Assembly (NCBI GenBank): GCA_934359185.1
Contig: CAKRLE010000004.1
Coordinates: 173,626-237,625, forward strand
From: an uncultured Lachnospira sp.
GTDB lineage: Bacteria; Bacillota; Clostridia; Lachnospirales; Lachnospiraceae
Length of the DNA stretch: 64,000 bases
Reading direction: 5' to 3'
Part shown: positions 18,918-27,166 of the stretch, in pieces
How positions within the stretch are numbered: position 1 is the first letter of the stretch
How the letters are laid out: each line of letters starts with the position of its first letter
Position numbers and translations under genes: made by a program
Notes under the pieces: generated by a model
What the model saw: only the letters and a program-made list of their open reading frames with translations
Told to the model about the DNA's origin: nothing
Database searches by the model: none

Positions 18918-19229
18918 TTATTGCTTTATTATCTCTGTTAATCCCATCTTCTTTTCATCCATAGCCTTCATCTCGTCATAATATGCTTTATATCTATAAA
19001 TAGTCCTCTCACTGACATTATTCCGCTTTGCAATCTCTACCATAGTCATACCACTCTCATAGCCAATGACAAAGTCATTATAAATCGCCATCCACTTGGC
19101 ATTATGCTTCTGTCTGCCACTTAATTTTCGATTTTTGTAATACTCTAATTCATCACGAAGTTCTGCATTTTCTTTTTCTAACTCATCAATTCTTTTTAAT
19201 GCTTCTTCAAGTGCTGTATCTATTACCAT
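18918..19229 (-). CDS. Small coiled-coil plus helix-turn-helix protein
   Basis: Protein of 103 residues. Residues 5-33 form a coiled coil (ALKRIDELEKENAELRDELE). Residues 50-85 contain an HTH resembling the resolvase or transposase type (GMTMVEIAKRNNVSERTIYRYKAYYDEM). It may be a small DNA-binding regulator or a remnant of a mobile-element protein. A ribosome site GGAGG precedes the start. No partner gene is apparent. Confidence 0.55.
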   Translation of the reverse strand: MVIDTALEEALKRIDELEKENAELRDELEYYKNRKLSGRQKHNAKWMAIYNDFVIGYESGMTMVEIAKRNNVSERTIYRYKAYYDEMKAMDEKKMGLTEIIKQ

Positions 19230-19330
19230 TCAATCCCCTCCGCTTATGACATTTTCATTTTGTCTATATTATAAATATTATTTCTCGTCTTGTCAATCTG
19301 ATTATGACATACAAAATACATGTACGTAAA

Positions 19331-19386
19331 ATAAGCCAGTATCTACACTGCATCTGAATATTAATGCAGTGAAAATCCTGGCTTAT
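19331..19386 (-). terminator. Two-part hairpin after the acetyltransferase gene
   Basis: Outer arms ATAAGCCAG (19331-19339) and CTGGCTTAT (19378-19386) enclose inner arms CACTGCAT and ATGCAGTG. On the minus strand it follows the acetyltransferase stop and runs into TTATTTTACG, a weak T-tract. Confidence 0.65.
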
Positions 19387-19404
19387 GCAAATATAACCTC
19401 AAAT

Positions 19405-20016
19405 TTATTTTCCGCCCCACACAACATCTGGCTGCTCAGCCAAATGCTCTCCAATGAACTTTTCCATCCATATCATGTCGTACCATCTTCCAAATTTATA
19501 GGCGCATTTGTGGAATATTCCCACCTTGCTATAGCCTTCTTTTTCATGAAAGCTTACGCTTGCGTTAGTAAGATACTCATCCTCAACCTCTGTATATGCA
19601 ATACAGGCATTTACGTTAAGAATATTCATGGCTTTAAGTCGTTTCTCAAGCTCCGCATAAAGCATTTTTCCTATGCCCATCTTTCTTGCATCTTTATCAA
19701 CATATATGCTTGTCTCCACGCTCCAATCGTATGCCGCCCTTGATTTAAAGCAGCCTGCATAAGCATATCCGACAATTCTGCCCCTATGCAGATTCTTCTT
19801 TAGAACATTTCCTGCACCATCTTCATCGCTGACATTCTCCACAGCCACGATATAAGGATACTTTTCAAGCGTATTCTCAATTCTCCCCTTAAATTCTTCA
19901 ATCCCCGGCACATCATATTCATAAGTAATAGCCGTTTTCTCCACATAATATGAATATATATCAAGCAATTCCTTTGCATCCTCTGGTGTCGCTGTACATA
20001 TACTTATATCTTCCAT
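19405..20016 (-). CDS. GNAT N-acetyltransferase, phosphinothricin acetyltransferase (Pat) type
   Basis: Protein of 203 residues. The GNAT motif A is VETSIYVDKDARKMGIGKMLYAELE (acetyl-CoA pyrophosphate loop RKMGIGK). The N-terminal part begins IRPAT-like (ICTATPEDAKELLDIYSYYVEKTAITYEY), which matches the Pat/Bar and methionine-sulfone acetyltransferase group. Motif B ends in SFHEKEGYSKVGIFHKCAYKFGRWYDMIWMEK. It probably acetylates amino-acid analogues or amines. The frame contains an insertion-like acidic segment near residues 62-75. A GGAGG site precedes the start. Confidence 0.8.
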   Translation of the reverse strand: MEDISICTATPEDAKELLDIYSYYVEKTAITYEYDVPGIEEFKGRIENTLEKYPYIVAVENVSDEDGAGNVLKKNLHRGRIVGYAYAGCFKSRAAYDWSVETSIYVDKDARKMGIGKMLYAELEKRLKAMNILNVNACIAYTEVEDEYLTNASVSFHEKEGYSKVGIFHKCAYKFGRWYDMIWMEKFIGEHLAEQPDVVWGGK

Positions 20017-20392
20017 AATCTCATCCTCCAGAAACCTGAAAATTCACGCTTACTACAATTATACCCCCACCTCACACCTCACGCAATCACTCCCATAGGG
20101 AAGGCTTATCATTCGGAGCAGCTGCATGCGTGCCGAAGATTACGCCATGCCTGAATATTTCATATGATATAAAAGAAAAAGCTCTAATTTCTAAGTTTTT
20201 CAATATATCAAATAAAAAATCAGTAACATTTTTCTTTTAATTTTTCTATAATTAAATCAATTGATGTAAGGTCATTAATTTTGCTTCTTCATAAAAACTT
20301 ATGACCCAGGCATCATCAATTCATTGTCCAGTGTATTGGCTTTGACAGAATAAATGCTTATTCACTGGATTTGTATAAACAAGGAGGATTAT
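20017..20392. promoter_or_regulatory. Upstream region of the PL11-like gene with nested inverted repeats
   Basis: This 376-base gap is A+T-rich. It holds a compound inverted repeat: AATTGATG (20259-20266) with CATCAATT (20314-20321), and inside it GGTCAT (20270-20275) with ATGACC (20301-20306). A second dyad TCCAGTG (20327-20333) / CACTGGA (20363-20369) surrounds a TTGACA at 20342. These are candidate operator or leader structures for the downstream plus-strand gene. No known riboswitch was recognised. Confidence 0.5.
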
Positions 20393-22411
20393 ATGGCTCA
20401 GATTAATTTACTTGACGAAGATTTTAAAGATTTCCCTATCGGTGATTTTCCTTTTGATAAAAACCACTGTGCAATGGGTGAATATCATTTTGTACAATAT
20501 CCTGGATACTATGGCAAATGGTACGATCCTGTGTGTAACCATGTCTATAATGGTCAGGGTGCCTCATGGATCATAACTGAATACAACGGGGCGCATTTTA
20601 TGGAACAGATGAGAATCCGCAATGATAAGCCTCACAGAACATTTCCTATGCTCACAAGCGGCGACAGATTCTGGAAAGATTATGAAATGACTGCTTCTAT
20701 CAGAATGTTCACAACCAAATGGGGTACTGCTGGAATAGGCTTCTGCTGCCAGAATTCAACTAATCTTCTTGTTCTTGTATTTGAGGAACACGAATTAAGA
20801 CTTGAATACAGACACAAAGAAGATATTGAGATAATTGAAAGTGTTCCTTTTGACTACAACTGTGATGACACTTATGTAATGAATGTTAAAATATCTGGAA
20901 CTCACGTTATATGTAGTGTTGATGATAAAATTTATTTTGATACTGATACTTCATACGCTGCACAGGGAGGTAAAGTTGCCATAACTGCATCTATTCCTGC
21001 CCAGTTTGGATATGTAAAGGTAACTACAGAAGAATCAACTGCCAATGAAATTAATGCAGCAAGAGAAGCCTATAATACGGCATGTAAAGAAGCTCAGGAA
21101 CGTTATCCTAAGATGAAGCTTGTCAAGAAAATTGATTTGAAGGGCTGTGGTTCTGGAAGACAGTTACGTTTCGGACACCTTCTTGGCAATGATGAATATC
21201 AGATGGTAATTGCTCAATGCCAGAAACGTGTCAACCGTGATGCATATGGCACAATCAGCTGTCTCACTGCATTTGATCTTGATGGCAATATTCTGTGGCA
21301 GCATGGCGAGCCTACTGACAACACTGAAATCGGTAATATATCAGCTGATATGCCTATGCAGATATATGATATAGATGGCGATGGTCATGATGAAGTAATT
21401 ACTGCCAAGAATTTTGAAATTCTTATCCTCGATGGAGCTACAGGCGAGGTAAAGAAACGTGCTAAAGCTCCTTTTTCAACACCAGAGGAAGACGGAACTA
21501 TTATCGGTGTACCTGATAAAATATATGCATTTGACAGAATTAATCCTGATGGAATGAGAATATGCAATTTCAGAGGTCTTGATAAACCTCGCGACATTCT
21601 TATAAAAGACAGATATTGCAGGGTTTATGCATTGAATGATAACCTTGAGGTTATGTGGCATTTCCAGAGTGATAAGAACACAGGACATTTTCCATACGCA
21701 ATTGATATCAATGGTGATGGACACGATGAGCTGCTTGTAGGCTACAACATGCTTGACTGTAACGGCAACAGAATCTGGACAATGCCAATTCAAGAGGATC
21801 ATATTGATGAGATTGTTCCTGGAAAATTTACAACAGGTCCTAACAAGGGAAAATGCTTCTTTGCATGTGTTGCTGGTAAAGAAGGCTTTATTATCTGTGA
21901 TTTTGAGGGAAATCTTCTCAAAAAAGATGGTATCGGACATGCACAGCGTGTAAGTCTTGCAAATTATCTTCCTGACAAGGAAGGATATGAGATGGTTGTT
22001 GTTAACTTCTGGGGACATCAGGGAATTATCTACTTCTACGACAGCGAAGGCAATGCATTATGGGAAATGGAGAACGAGCTGAACGGCAATCTTCTTACAC
22101 CTGTAAACTGGACTGGTGACGGACAGGATTTCATTCTTCTTAACGCTGATGTTGAACGCGGCGGAATGATTGATGGCAATGGCATCCAGGTTGTATGTTT
22201 CCCTGACGATGGACACCCTACTCTCTGTGCGGAAGCCGTTAATCTCCTTGGTGATGCAAGAGATGAAATCGTGACATGGGATTACAACAATATGTACATA
22301 TACACTCAGGATGATAATCCTAAAAATGATGTGTATAAGCCTTTCAAATATCCAGACTACAACGCTTCTAATTACAGAGGTGAATTTTCTTACAGAGAGA
22401 AGTTCTGGTAA
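20393..22411 (+). CDS. Cytosolic polysaccharide-lyase-family-11-like protein (rhamnogalacturonan-type beta-propeller)
   Basis: Protein of 672 residues without a signal peptide, hence probably cytoplasmic. The N-terminal 210 residues resemble a beta-sandwich carbohydrate-binding module. The rest carries calcium-binding propeller repeats such as YDIDGDGHDEVI near 330 and IDINGDGHDELLVGYN near 445, with TAFDLDGNILWQHGE and related blade motifs. These are features of PL11 rhamnogalacturonan lyases and FG-GAP-type propellers. It may act on imported pectin oligosaccharides (inference). The start at ATG 20393 has AGGAGG six bases upstream. It is monocistronic. PL11 is preferred, but another propeller hydrolase or lyase is possible. 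Confidence 0.6.
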   Translation: MAQINLLDEDFKDFPIGDFPFDKNHCAMGEYHFVQYPGYYGKWYDPVCNHVYNGQGASWIITEYNGAHFMEQMRIRNDKPHRTFPMLTSGDRFWKDYEMTASIRMFTTKWGTAGIGFCCQNSTNLLVLVFEEHELRLEYRHKEDIEIIESVPFDYNCDDTYVMNVKISGTHVICSVDDKIYFDTDTSYAAQGGKVAITASIPAQFGYVKVTTEESTANEINAAREAYNTACKEAQERYPKMKLVKKIDLKGCGSGRQLRFGHLLGNDEYQMVIAQCQKRVNRDAYGTISCLTAFDLDGNILWQHGEPTDNTEIGNISADMPMQIYDIDGDGHDEVITAKNFEILILDGATGEVKKRAKAPFSTPEEDGTIIGVPDKIYAFDRINPDGMRICNFRGLDKPRDILIKDRYCRVYALNDNLEVMWHFQSDKNTGHFPYAIDINGDGHDELLVGYNMLDCNGNRIWTMPIQEDHIDEIVPGKFTTGPNKGKCFFACVAGKEGFIICDFEGNLLKKDGIGHAQRVSLANYLPDKEGYEMVVVNFWGHQGIIYFYDSEGNALWEMENELNGNLLTPVNWTGDGQDFILLNADVERGGMIDGNGIQVVCFPDDGHPTLCAEAVNLLGDARDEIVTWDYNNMYIYTQDDNPKNDVYKPFKYPDYNASNYRGEFSYREKFW

Positions 22412-22496
22412 ATTGATTTTACTTGGATGTAACTTTGTTGCAACTTTGCTGCCATTTCAATGCTATTTTGAAATTGGATTTTTTGACAAATTTATC

Positions 22497-22730
22497 TTAA
22501 AAAAATCCAAAAAGCGTTGTTTTACACTTCGCTAAACCCACAATTTTTCTTTATATCAAAAAAGCTGCAAAAAAATCCACATTTAAAAGAATTGCTGGAT
22601 TTTTTTGCAGCTTCTATTCATATTCAGCCAACTTCAATAATATCGACTGTTTATAATGTCTTGTTTTGGATTTATTCTGGCAAGATGTCTTATTTCAGCC
22701 AAATTTCAGCCAAACACACTTTATATCAAA
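22497..22730. repeat. Dispersed intergenic repeat, copy 1, with long hairpin
   Basis: This non-coding stretch between convergent genes shares a core with 57668-57730: GTTTTACACTTCGCTAAACC (22520-22539), then TTTTTCTTTATATCAAAAA, then TGCAAAAAAATCCA. In this copy an 18-base perfect inverted repeat follows: AAGCTGCAAAAAAATCCA (22562-22579) with its complement at 22596-22613. Further shared words (TTTTGGATTTATT, ATTTCAGCCAA) come later. It could be a small structured RNA or a non-autonomous repeat. Confidence 0.7.
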
Positions 22731-22768
22731 TATGTAATTGAAAATAATGCCTATCTTGAATTACTGGA

Positions 22769-24172
22769 TTAACAATTCATTGCTATATTCATAACCTGTA
22801 TGAGTAATATCCAGGCAAGTCCATAGTAGGTAACAACTGCAACAAGATCATTAATCGTTGTTATAAGCGGACCAGATGCTACTGCAGGATCAATATTAAT
22901 CTTATTGAAAAATAATGGAACCAGTGTTCCCACAAGACTTGATATAATCATTGACAGAAGAAGTGATACTGCCACACAGCCTGATATAAGAAATGCCTGG
23001 TCAATTGAATAACCTTTAAATAATGCCACATAACCTCCAAGCAGTAAAAATGTTATTGCTCCGAGAAGTATTCCATTGCCTAAGCCAACCTTCATCTCCT
23101 TTAATACCAGCGTCAGCTTATCTTTTGCACTAAGCTCATCATCCATAAGCACACGGATAGTCACAGCTAATGACTGTGTTCCAACATTTCCAGCCATATC
23201 AAGTATCAGCGACTGGAAGCATATAACTATAGGAAGTACAGCTACAACACCCTCAAATGCACCAACTACAGTTGAAACAGCCATTCCCAGGAACAGCAGG
23301 ATAATAAGCCATGGAAGACGTTTCTTCATACTCTCTTTTGTCGTCTCACGCAAATCCTCTTCGGCGGTCAGACCAGCCAGCTTGGCGTAATCCTCACCCA
23401 TCTCGTCATCAACAGCCTCTACTACATCCTGTGCTGTTATGATACCCACTATCTCTTTACTGTCATTCAATACCGGAAGGGAATCCTCGGCATAGTCCTT
23501 TATCTTCTCGATACTTTCAGATATACCCTCATGGTCAGCAAGATATGGATATGAATAACTAATCAGCGAATCCAGATTATCATGTTCTCTTGCAATAATC
23601 AAATCCTTCAGATCGATTGCACCGCAATATTTACCGTTATTATCGACCACATAGATTGTAGATATATTGTCATTGTCCCCTGCCTGCTTAACCAGCTCAT
23701 GCATCGCCTGACGTATATTTAAATCTTTTGAAATACATATATAATTGGTTGTAATCAGACTACCGATTTCATCATCATTATATGAGTTGATAAGCTTGAT
23801 ATCTGCTTTGATGTCTTCATCAAGAATTGGACAAATCTTATCTTTAACGCTCTCATCAATATTTTCCAACAAATCTACAGCATCATCGGAATCCAGCTCA
23901 TTGATAACTGCTGCCAGCTTATCAACACCCAGCTCGTCAATATATTCCTCCGGATTTTCTATATATGGGATAATTCCTGACACCCACTCCATCCCCAGAG
24001 TGTTGTACAGTGCTGCACGTTCATCCTTAGTGAGGTATTCAAGACTCTGCGCAATATCATTTTCATGGTAATCGCTTAATCTATCTAAAAGCTCGTCTCT
24101 GCCATATCCACTTCTTATTATCTCAACAATCTGCTCTACAAACTTTGGTTCTTTTAACACTTCATTTTTCAT
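22769..24172 (-). CDS. mgtE: MgtE-type magnesium transporter
   Basis: Mg2+ channel of 467 residues. It has an N-terminal helical MgtE_N domain (LDRLSDYHENDIAQSLEYL), two CBS domains (about residues 130-255, TIYVVDNNGKYCGAIDLKDLI and LPVLNDSKEIVGIITAQDVV), and five membrane segments from residue 285 that include AGNVGTQSLAVTIR. The cytosolic domains sense Mg2+ and gate the pore. An upstream extension of the frame is rejected: GGAGG lies seven bases before ATG 24172, and the extension runs through a terminator. Expression is probably controlled by a leader peptide and attenuator upstream. Confidence 0.94.
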   Translation of the reverse strand: MKNEVLKEPKFVEQIVEIIRSGYGRDELLDRLSDYHENDIAQSLEYLTKDERAALYNTLGMEWVSGIIPYIENPEEYIDELGVDKLAAVINELDSDDAVDLLENIDESVKDKICPILDEDIKADIKLINSYNDDEIGSLITTNYICISKDLNIRQAMHELVKQAGDNDNISTIYVVDNNGKYCGAIDLKDLIIAREHDNLDSLISYSYPYLADHEGISESIEKIKDYAEDSLPVLNDSKEIVGIITAQDVVEAVDDEMGEDYAKLAGLTAEEDLRETTKESMKKRLPWLIILLFLGMAVSTVVGAFEGVVAVLPIVICFQSLILDMAGNVGTQSLAVTIRVLMDDELSAKDKLTLVLKEMKVGLGNGILLGAITFLLLGGYVALFKGYSIDQAFLISGCVAVSLLLSMIISSLVGTLVPLFFNKINIDPAVASGPLITTINDLVAVVTYYGLAWILLIQVMNIAMNC

Positions 24173-24204
24173 TCTAAGCCTCCATTCTGCCCCAAAAAGG
24201 GCGC

Positions 24205-24268
24205 AAAAAATCCATCGTAGCAAAAAATGCTACACAAACACTACTGTTGTGACATTTCAGACGATGGA
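24205..24268 (-). terminator. Attenuator terminator in the mgtE leader (branched hairpin)
   Basis: On the minus strand TCCATCGT (24261-24268) pairs with ACGATGGA (24211-24218). The loop contains a second hairpin GTAGCA/TGCTAC (24217-24233) and a small CACAA/TTGTG helix, giving a branched structure that runs into six Ts (24205-24210). It lies between a leader ORF and the mgtE ribosome site, so it can abort mgtE transcription. Confidence 0.8.
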
Positions 24269-24302
24269 ATAAGGCTTAAATATTATATTAAAATACGGCT
24301 TT

Positions 24303-24386
24303 TTACAGACACCTGAAAATAATCAATCCAAGTCTCTTAAATCCATCGCTGTATGTAATTCGACTCTGACTATCACAACTGTCCAT
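24303..24386 (-). CDS. Putative 27-residue leader peptide upstream of mgtE
   Basis: A short frame with a strong ribosome site (AGGAGG, eight bases before ATG 24386) lies 66 bases behind a promoter-like sequence and ends in TAA 35 bases before the attenuator. The peptide begins MDSCDSQSRITYSDGFKR. Codons 13-15 contain CGATGG. The same ten bases CGATGGATTT recur as the 3' arm of the attenuator, so the terminator 5' arm can pair with either copy. Two Asp residues near the N-terminus recall the acidic MgtL peptide of enterobacteria, whose ribosomes fall off at low Mg2+. Coding is inferred from the ribosome site and context; no homologue is known to me. Confidence 0.7.
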   Translation of the reverse strand: MDSCDSQSRITYSDGFKRLGLIIFRCL

Positions 24387-24443
24387 ACAATTCGCCTCCT
24401 TATAATCTTTAAATTATCTTCTGGTTCATTTTTAACCGAATAA

Positions 24444-24472
24444 ATTATACCACTGCAGAATTTTCATGTCTA
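24444..24472 (-). promoter_or_regulatory. mgtE leader promoter
   Basis: On the minus strand TAGACA (24467-24472) and TATAAT (24444-24449) are separated by 17 bases. Transcription would start near 24437 and produce a leader of about 265 bases before mgtE. Confidence 0.75.
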
Positions 24473-24496
24473 TTGAAATTTATGTAAAAATATAAT

Positions 24497-24611
24497 AGCC
24501 TTTTCCTTTTTCGGCTTAAATCCTCTTATATCGTCACGAATCCTTATTTTTCAAGGCTTCCGAGGTGTTCCGAAAAAGGAAAGGCTTTATAAATCGGCTT
24601 AAATCTTCTTA
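24497..24611. repeat. att-like repeat cluster beside an integrase fragment
   Basis: Inverted arms AGCCTTTTCCTTTTTCGG (24497-24514) and CCGAAAAAGGAAAGGCT (24570-24586, one base shorter) overlap a direct repeat TCGGCTTAAATCCTCTTA (24511-24528) / TCGGCTTAAATCTTCTTA (24594-24611, one mismatch). Clustered direct and inverted repeats next to a tyrosine recombinase are typical of attachment sites of integrative elements. This one is probably a remnant. Confidence 0.55.
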
Positions 24612-24650
24612 AAAAATACTCTTTCAAAGTAGTAAATTGAGTAGTAAAAC

Positions 24651-24950
24651 TCACGCGACTATACTCAACATTTCTGTCATTGCAGATTCACAAGAAGCAT
24701 GTGTGTAATATCCTAACGTCATAGTGATATTCTTATGCCCCATGATATACTGTAAATTATTTGGAGTCATTCTTGCATTTGCCATATTCGTACAGAATGT
24801 ATGTCGTAATACATGAGGGGTAATATGTGGTAATTCATAATCCCTGTACATCTTGTTATGCTTTTTAACCAATCCATTTAAAGCATTATTATAAAGAACT
24901 GCATACATCGGATAGTTTCTAGCATTCAAGAATATACAATTTTCTATCAT
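24651..24950 (-). pseudogene. Tyrosine recombinase (integrase), C-terminal fragment
   Basis: The frame holds the catalytic C-terminus: HITPHVLRHTFCTNMAN (His and Arg of box II), LQYIMGHKNITMTL and the nucleophile in TLGYYTHAS. The N-terminal arm-binding and core domains and the first catalytic Arg are absent. Upstream sequence stays open for about 20 codons but does not resemble an integrase. It is most like integrases of Tn916-type and Lachnospiraceae conjugative elements. It lies just beside an att-like repeat cluster, so it marks the scar of a lost element. Confidence 0.85.
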
Positions 24951-25168
24951 ATCATGTATCGCGAAAAATTTCCAGTCTTCCTGTAGATAAATTATCGACA
25001 GAATGTTGATAATAGTTACTGTTCACACGATGTGCGACCAGCAACGCTTGTACAAAAGTCTTTTATATATTATCAGCAAAAACTTGCCCACAAGTATTGA
25101 TAATCCTTTAAAAAAGCGCTATATTTTGTTTATAATTTCACAATCTAAATCATGGAGGTACTTTTATT

Positions 25169-26272
25169 ATGATGGGAAGACTTAGAGCAATGCGTGAACC
25201 ACTGAAATATGTACAGGGAAGAGATGCACTTTTGAAATTTCAGGAAGAAATGGGCTATATGGGAAAGAGATGGCTGTTTGTCTGTTCAAGAAGTGGTTAT
25301 AAAGCATGCTATGATAAAATAGAGAAAAGTTTTGGTGATAAGAACGATTATAGACGTTATGAGATTTTTGGTGGAATCTCAAGTAAAGGCGAGATTGCCA
25401 AGATGGAAAAAATTGTAAAAGAAGATGAAATTGATACGGTAGTCGCAGTAGGTGGTGGTAGTGCTGTCGATACAGCAAAAGCAACTGCATATTATACAGG
25501 AAAACATATTGTTATTATTCCAACAGTAGCAGCAACGGATGCGCCATGTACAGGACTTTCTGTTATTTATAACGATGATCACAGCTTTGATAAATATTTA
25601 TTTTATCCAACAAACCCAGATGCAGTTATGGTAGATTCAACAGTTATCGCTAATGCACCGGTAAAATTTCTGATTGCCGGAATGGGTGATGCGCTTGGTA
25701 CTTATTTTGAGGGACGTGCTTCAATTCGAACAGAATCCGCAAGTCTGGAGGGAACAGGAATCACAAGAGCAGGTCAGGCACTTGCAAGATTATGTTATGA
25801 TACACTGGTTACTTATGGAAAACAAGCTGTGGAAGCATGTAAAGTACATGCAGTAACTCCAGCTCTGGAGGCTATTATTGAAGCTAATGTCTATCTTTCA
25901 GGTGTAGGAGCAGATAATGTAAACTGCGCTGCAGCACATTCTTTCTATAATGGCGTTACTTCTCTTGGAATTGCACATGCGGATCATGGTTGCTGTGTAG
26001 CTCTTGGTACTTTAGTGCAGTTGGTTTTAGAGGGTGCTTCAAAAGAAGAGTTTAAAGAAGTTCAGGACTTCTGTCTTGAAGTAGGACTTCCTGTAACATT
26101 GGAAGAAATAGGCGTTACAACACAGGAGCAGGTTAAGACAATTGCTGAAAATGCATGTGTTCCTGGTGAAACGATTCATAATCTTGCCGGAGATGTGCAG
26201 CCGATAGAGCTTTATGATGCAATTTTACAGGCAGATGCAATGGGAAAGATTGCACTTGGTAAAACAGAATAA
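25169..26272 (+). CDS. gldA: Glycerol dehydrogenase (iron-containing alcohol dehydrogenase family)
   Basis: NAD+-dependent glycerol dehydrogenase of 367 residues, interconverting glycerol and dihydroxyacetone. The NAD-binding motif VVAVGGGSAVDTAKATAYY lies at about 92-110. IPTVAATDAPCTGLSVIY follows. Metal ligands are Asp in GMGDALGTYFEGRAS and the histidines in SFYNGVTSLGIAHADHGCCVALG. There are two ATGs in tandem (25169, 25172), with GGAGG about ten bases upstream of the first. The gene sits between two att-like repeat clusters and beside an integrase fragment, so it may be cargo of a lost element. No DHA kinase is nearby. Confidence 0.92.
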   Translation: MMGRLRAMREPLKYVQGRDALLKFQEEMGYMGKRWLFVCSRSGYKACYDKIEKSFGDKNDYRRYEIFGGISSKGEIAKMEKIVKEDEIDTVVAVGGGSAVDTAKATAYYTGKHIVIIPTVAATDAPCTGLSVIYNDDHSFDKYLFYPTNPDAVMVDSTVIANAPVKFLIAGMGDALGTYFEGRASIRTESASLEGTGITRAGQALARLCYDTLVTYGKQAVEACKVHAVTPALEAIIEANVYLSGVGADNVNCAAAHSFYNGVTSLGIAHADHGCCVALGTLVQLVLEGASKEEFKEVQDFCLEVGLPVTLEEIGVTTQEQVKTIAENACVPGETIHNLAGDVQPIELYDAILQADAMGKIALGKTE

Positions 26273-26297
26273 AAATAAATCACATATTATACAAACG

Positions 26298-26322
26298 TGG
26301 CCCGGTGCTATGCACCGGGCCA
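26298..26322 (+). terminator. GC-rich hairpin after gldA
   Basis: An 11-pair perfect stem TGGCCCGGTGC/GCACCGGGCCA with a three-base loop lies 26 bases after the gldA stop. The T-tract after it is weak (ATAATCTAT), so termination may be partial. Confidence 0.7.
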
Positions 26323-26783
26323 TAATCTATATAAACTATTCGTTATTTTTGGTCGAAGTCCGGCAATCATAAAAGATCTATCACTAATACAATCACCGTC
26401 TTCTTTTATTTATGATACGGGAATGCGCAATGTACAAATCTTATGTACCAGGCAGCATCCATGTTTGCTTTTGCAATTCATCTGTATCAACTTGATGATG
26501 TTATTATACGGAAAAATTGTGAACTCCTCGTGTCACAAAAGCTAAACAAAAGTAAAATTTATTAATAAATTCCCCGCTAACTCTTATAAACACTAACTTT
26601 TCTGTCAGTTAGCTTTCCCTTATGTATTCCCTTGTGTTATATCGTTTCACAAGGCTTTACGAATCCTCGTAAGGGGAAAAATAAGGGAAGCAAAATCACA
26701 TAACACATTATAGCATAATATGAACGGACTGTGTGAACTGCTTGAAATGCTTTTTTAATTTTACAGAAAAGAGGATTGGTTTA
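26323..26783. other. Non-coding scar region with nested inverted repeats
   Basis: No convincing gene is seen here. From 26576 the sequence is highly structured: GCTAACT (26576-26582) with AGTTAGC (26607-26613), then GCTTTCCCTTAT (26612-26623) with ATAAGGGAAGC (26681-26691, one base shorter), and inside it TTACGA/TCGTAA. The arrangement, and words such as TTATATCGT, CAAGGCTT and CGAATCC, echo the att-like cluster at 24497-24611. A minus-strand open stretch near 26398-26537 looks weakly coding but has no start or recognisable family. Confidence 0.5.
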
Positions 26784-27023
26784 ATGAACATAATATATAC
26801 AGATTACAACATTTATCATAACAGCATTGATATATGCACTTATGCCGGATATATTCTTCGGATTGATTGTGCAAAGGCAGAGGAAGGATTAAAGACAACA
26901 CCTAATTCAGAGTGTGCCTTGAATGCTTTGGCGATAGATAATCCGCTTGAATATGCAAGACTTTATCTTGATGGGACTATGCAGATGTGGATTGATGCAG
27001 AGGACAGTTTGGAATTGTGGTAA
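26784..27023 (+). CDS. Small hypothetical protein (resembles DUF6061-type proteins)
   Basis: Protein of 79 residues when started at ATG 26784, which has AGAGGA upstream; an upstream in-frame extension looks unconserved. The sequence NIIYTDYNIYHNSIDICTYA and DNPLEYARLYLDGTMQMWID suggests a small mixed alpha/beta protein. I recall similar proteins from integrative elements of gut Clostridia labelled DUF6061; this needs checking. It fits the mobile-element scar around it. No function is known. Confidence 0.55.
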   Translation: MNIIYTDYNIYHNSIDICTYAGYILRIDCAKAEEGLKTTPNSECALNALAIDNPLEYARLYLDGTMQMWIDAEDSLELW

Positions 27024-27166
27024 TTCTATAGGCGGATTGCTAATAATTGGTAGTCCGCCTTAAAAAAATTATCCCAAAAATATAAGTGGAATATCACAGA
27101 TATGCATGGTAAAATAGGAAAATAAATTTGAAATAATAGGAATATACCATATAGAAGAGATGACAA

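Noticed and set aside
21476-22018. Long open frame antisense to the PL11-like gene
   Set aside because: Shadow frame opposite a well-supported gene; cysteine- and isoleucine-rich composition without domain pattern or ribosome site.
24173-24443. M-box (ykoK) Mg2+ riboswitch before mgtE
   Set aside because: The conserved M-box strings are not seen in the leader. The region instead holds a short ORF and a branched terminator. A covariance search could still overturn this.
26297-26545. Possible plus-strand gene of about 82 codons after gldA
   Set aside because: It starts inside the gldA terminator hairpin, lacks a ribosome site and resembles no family.
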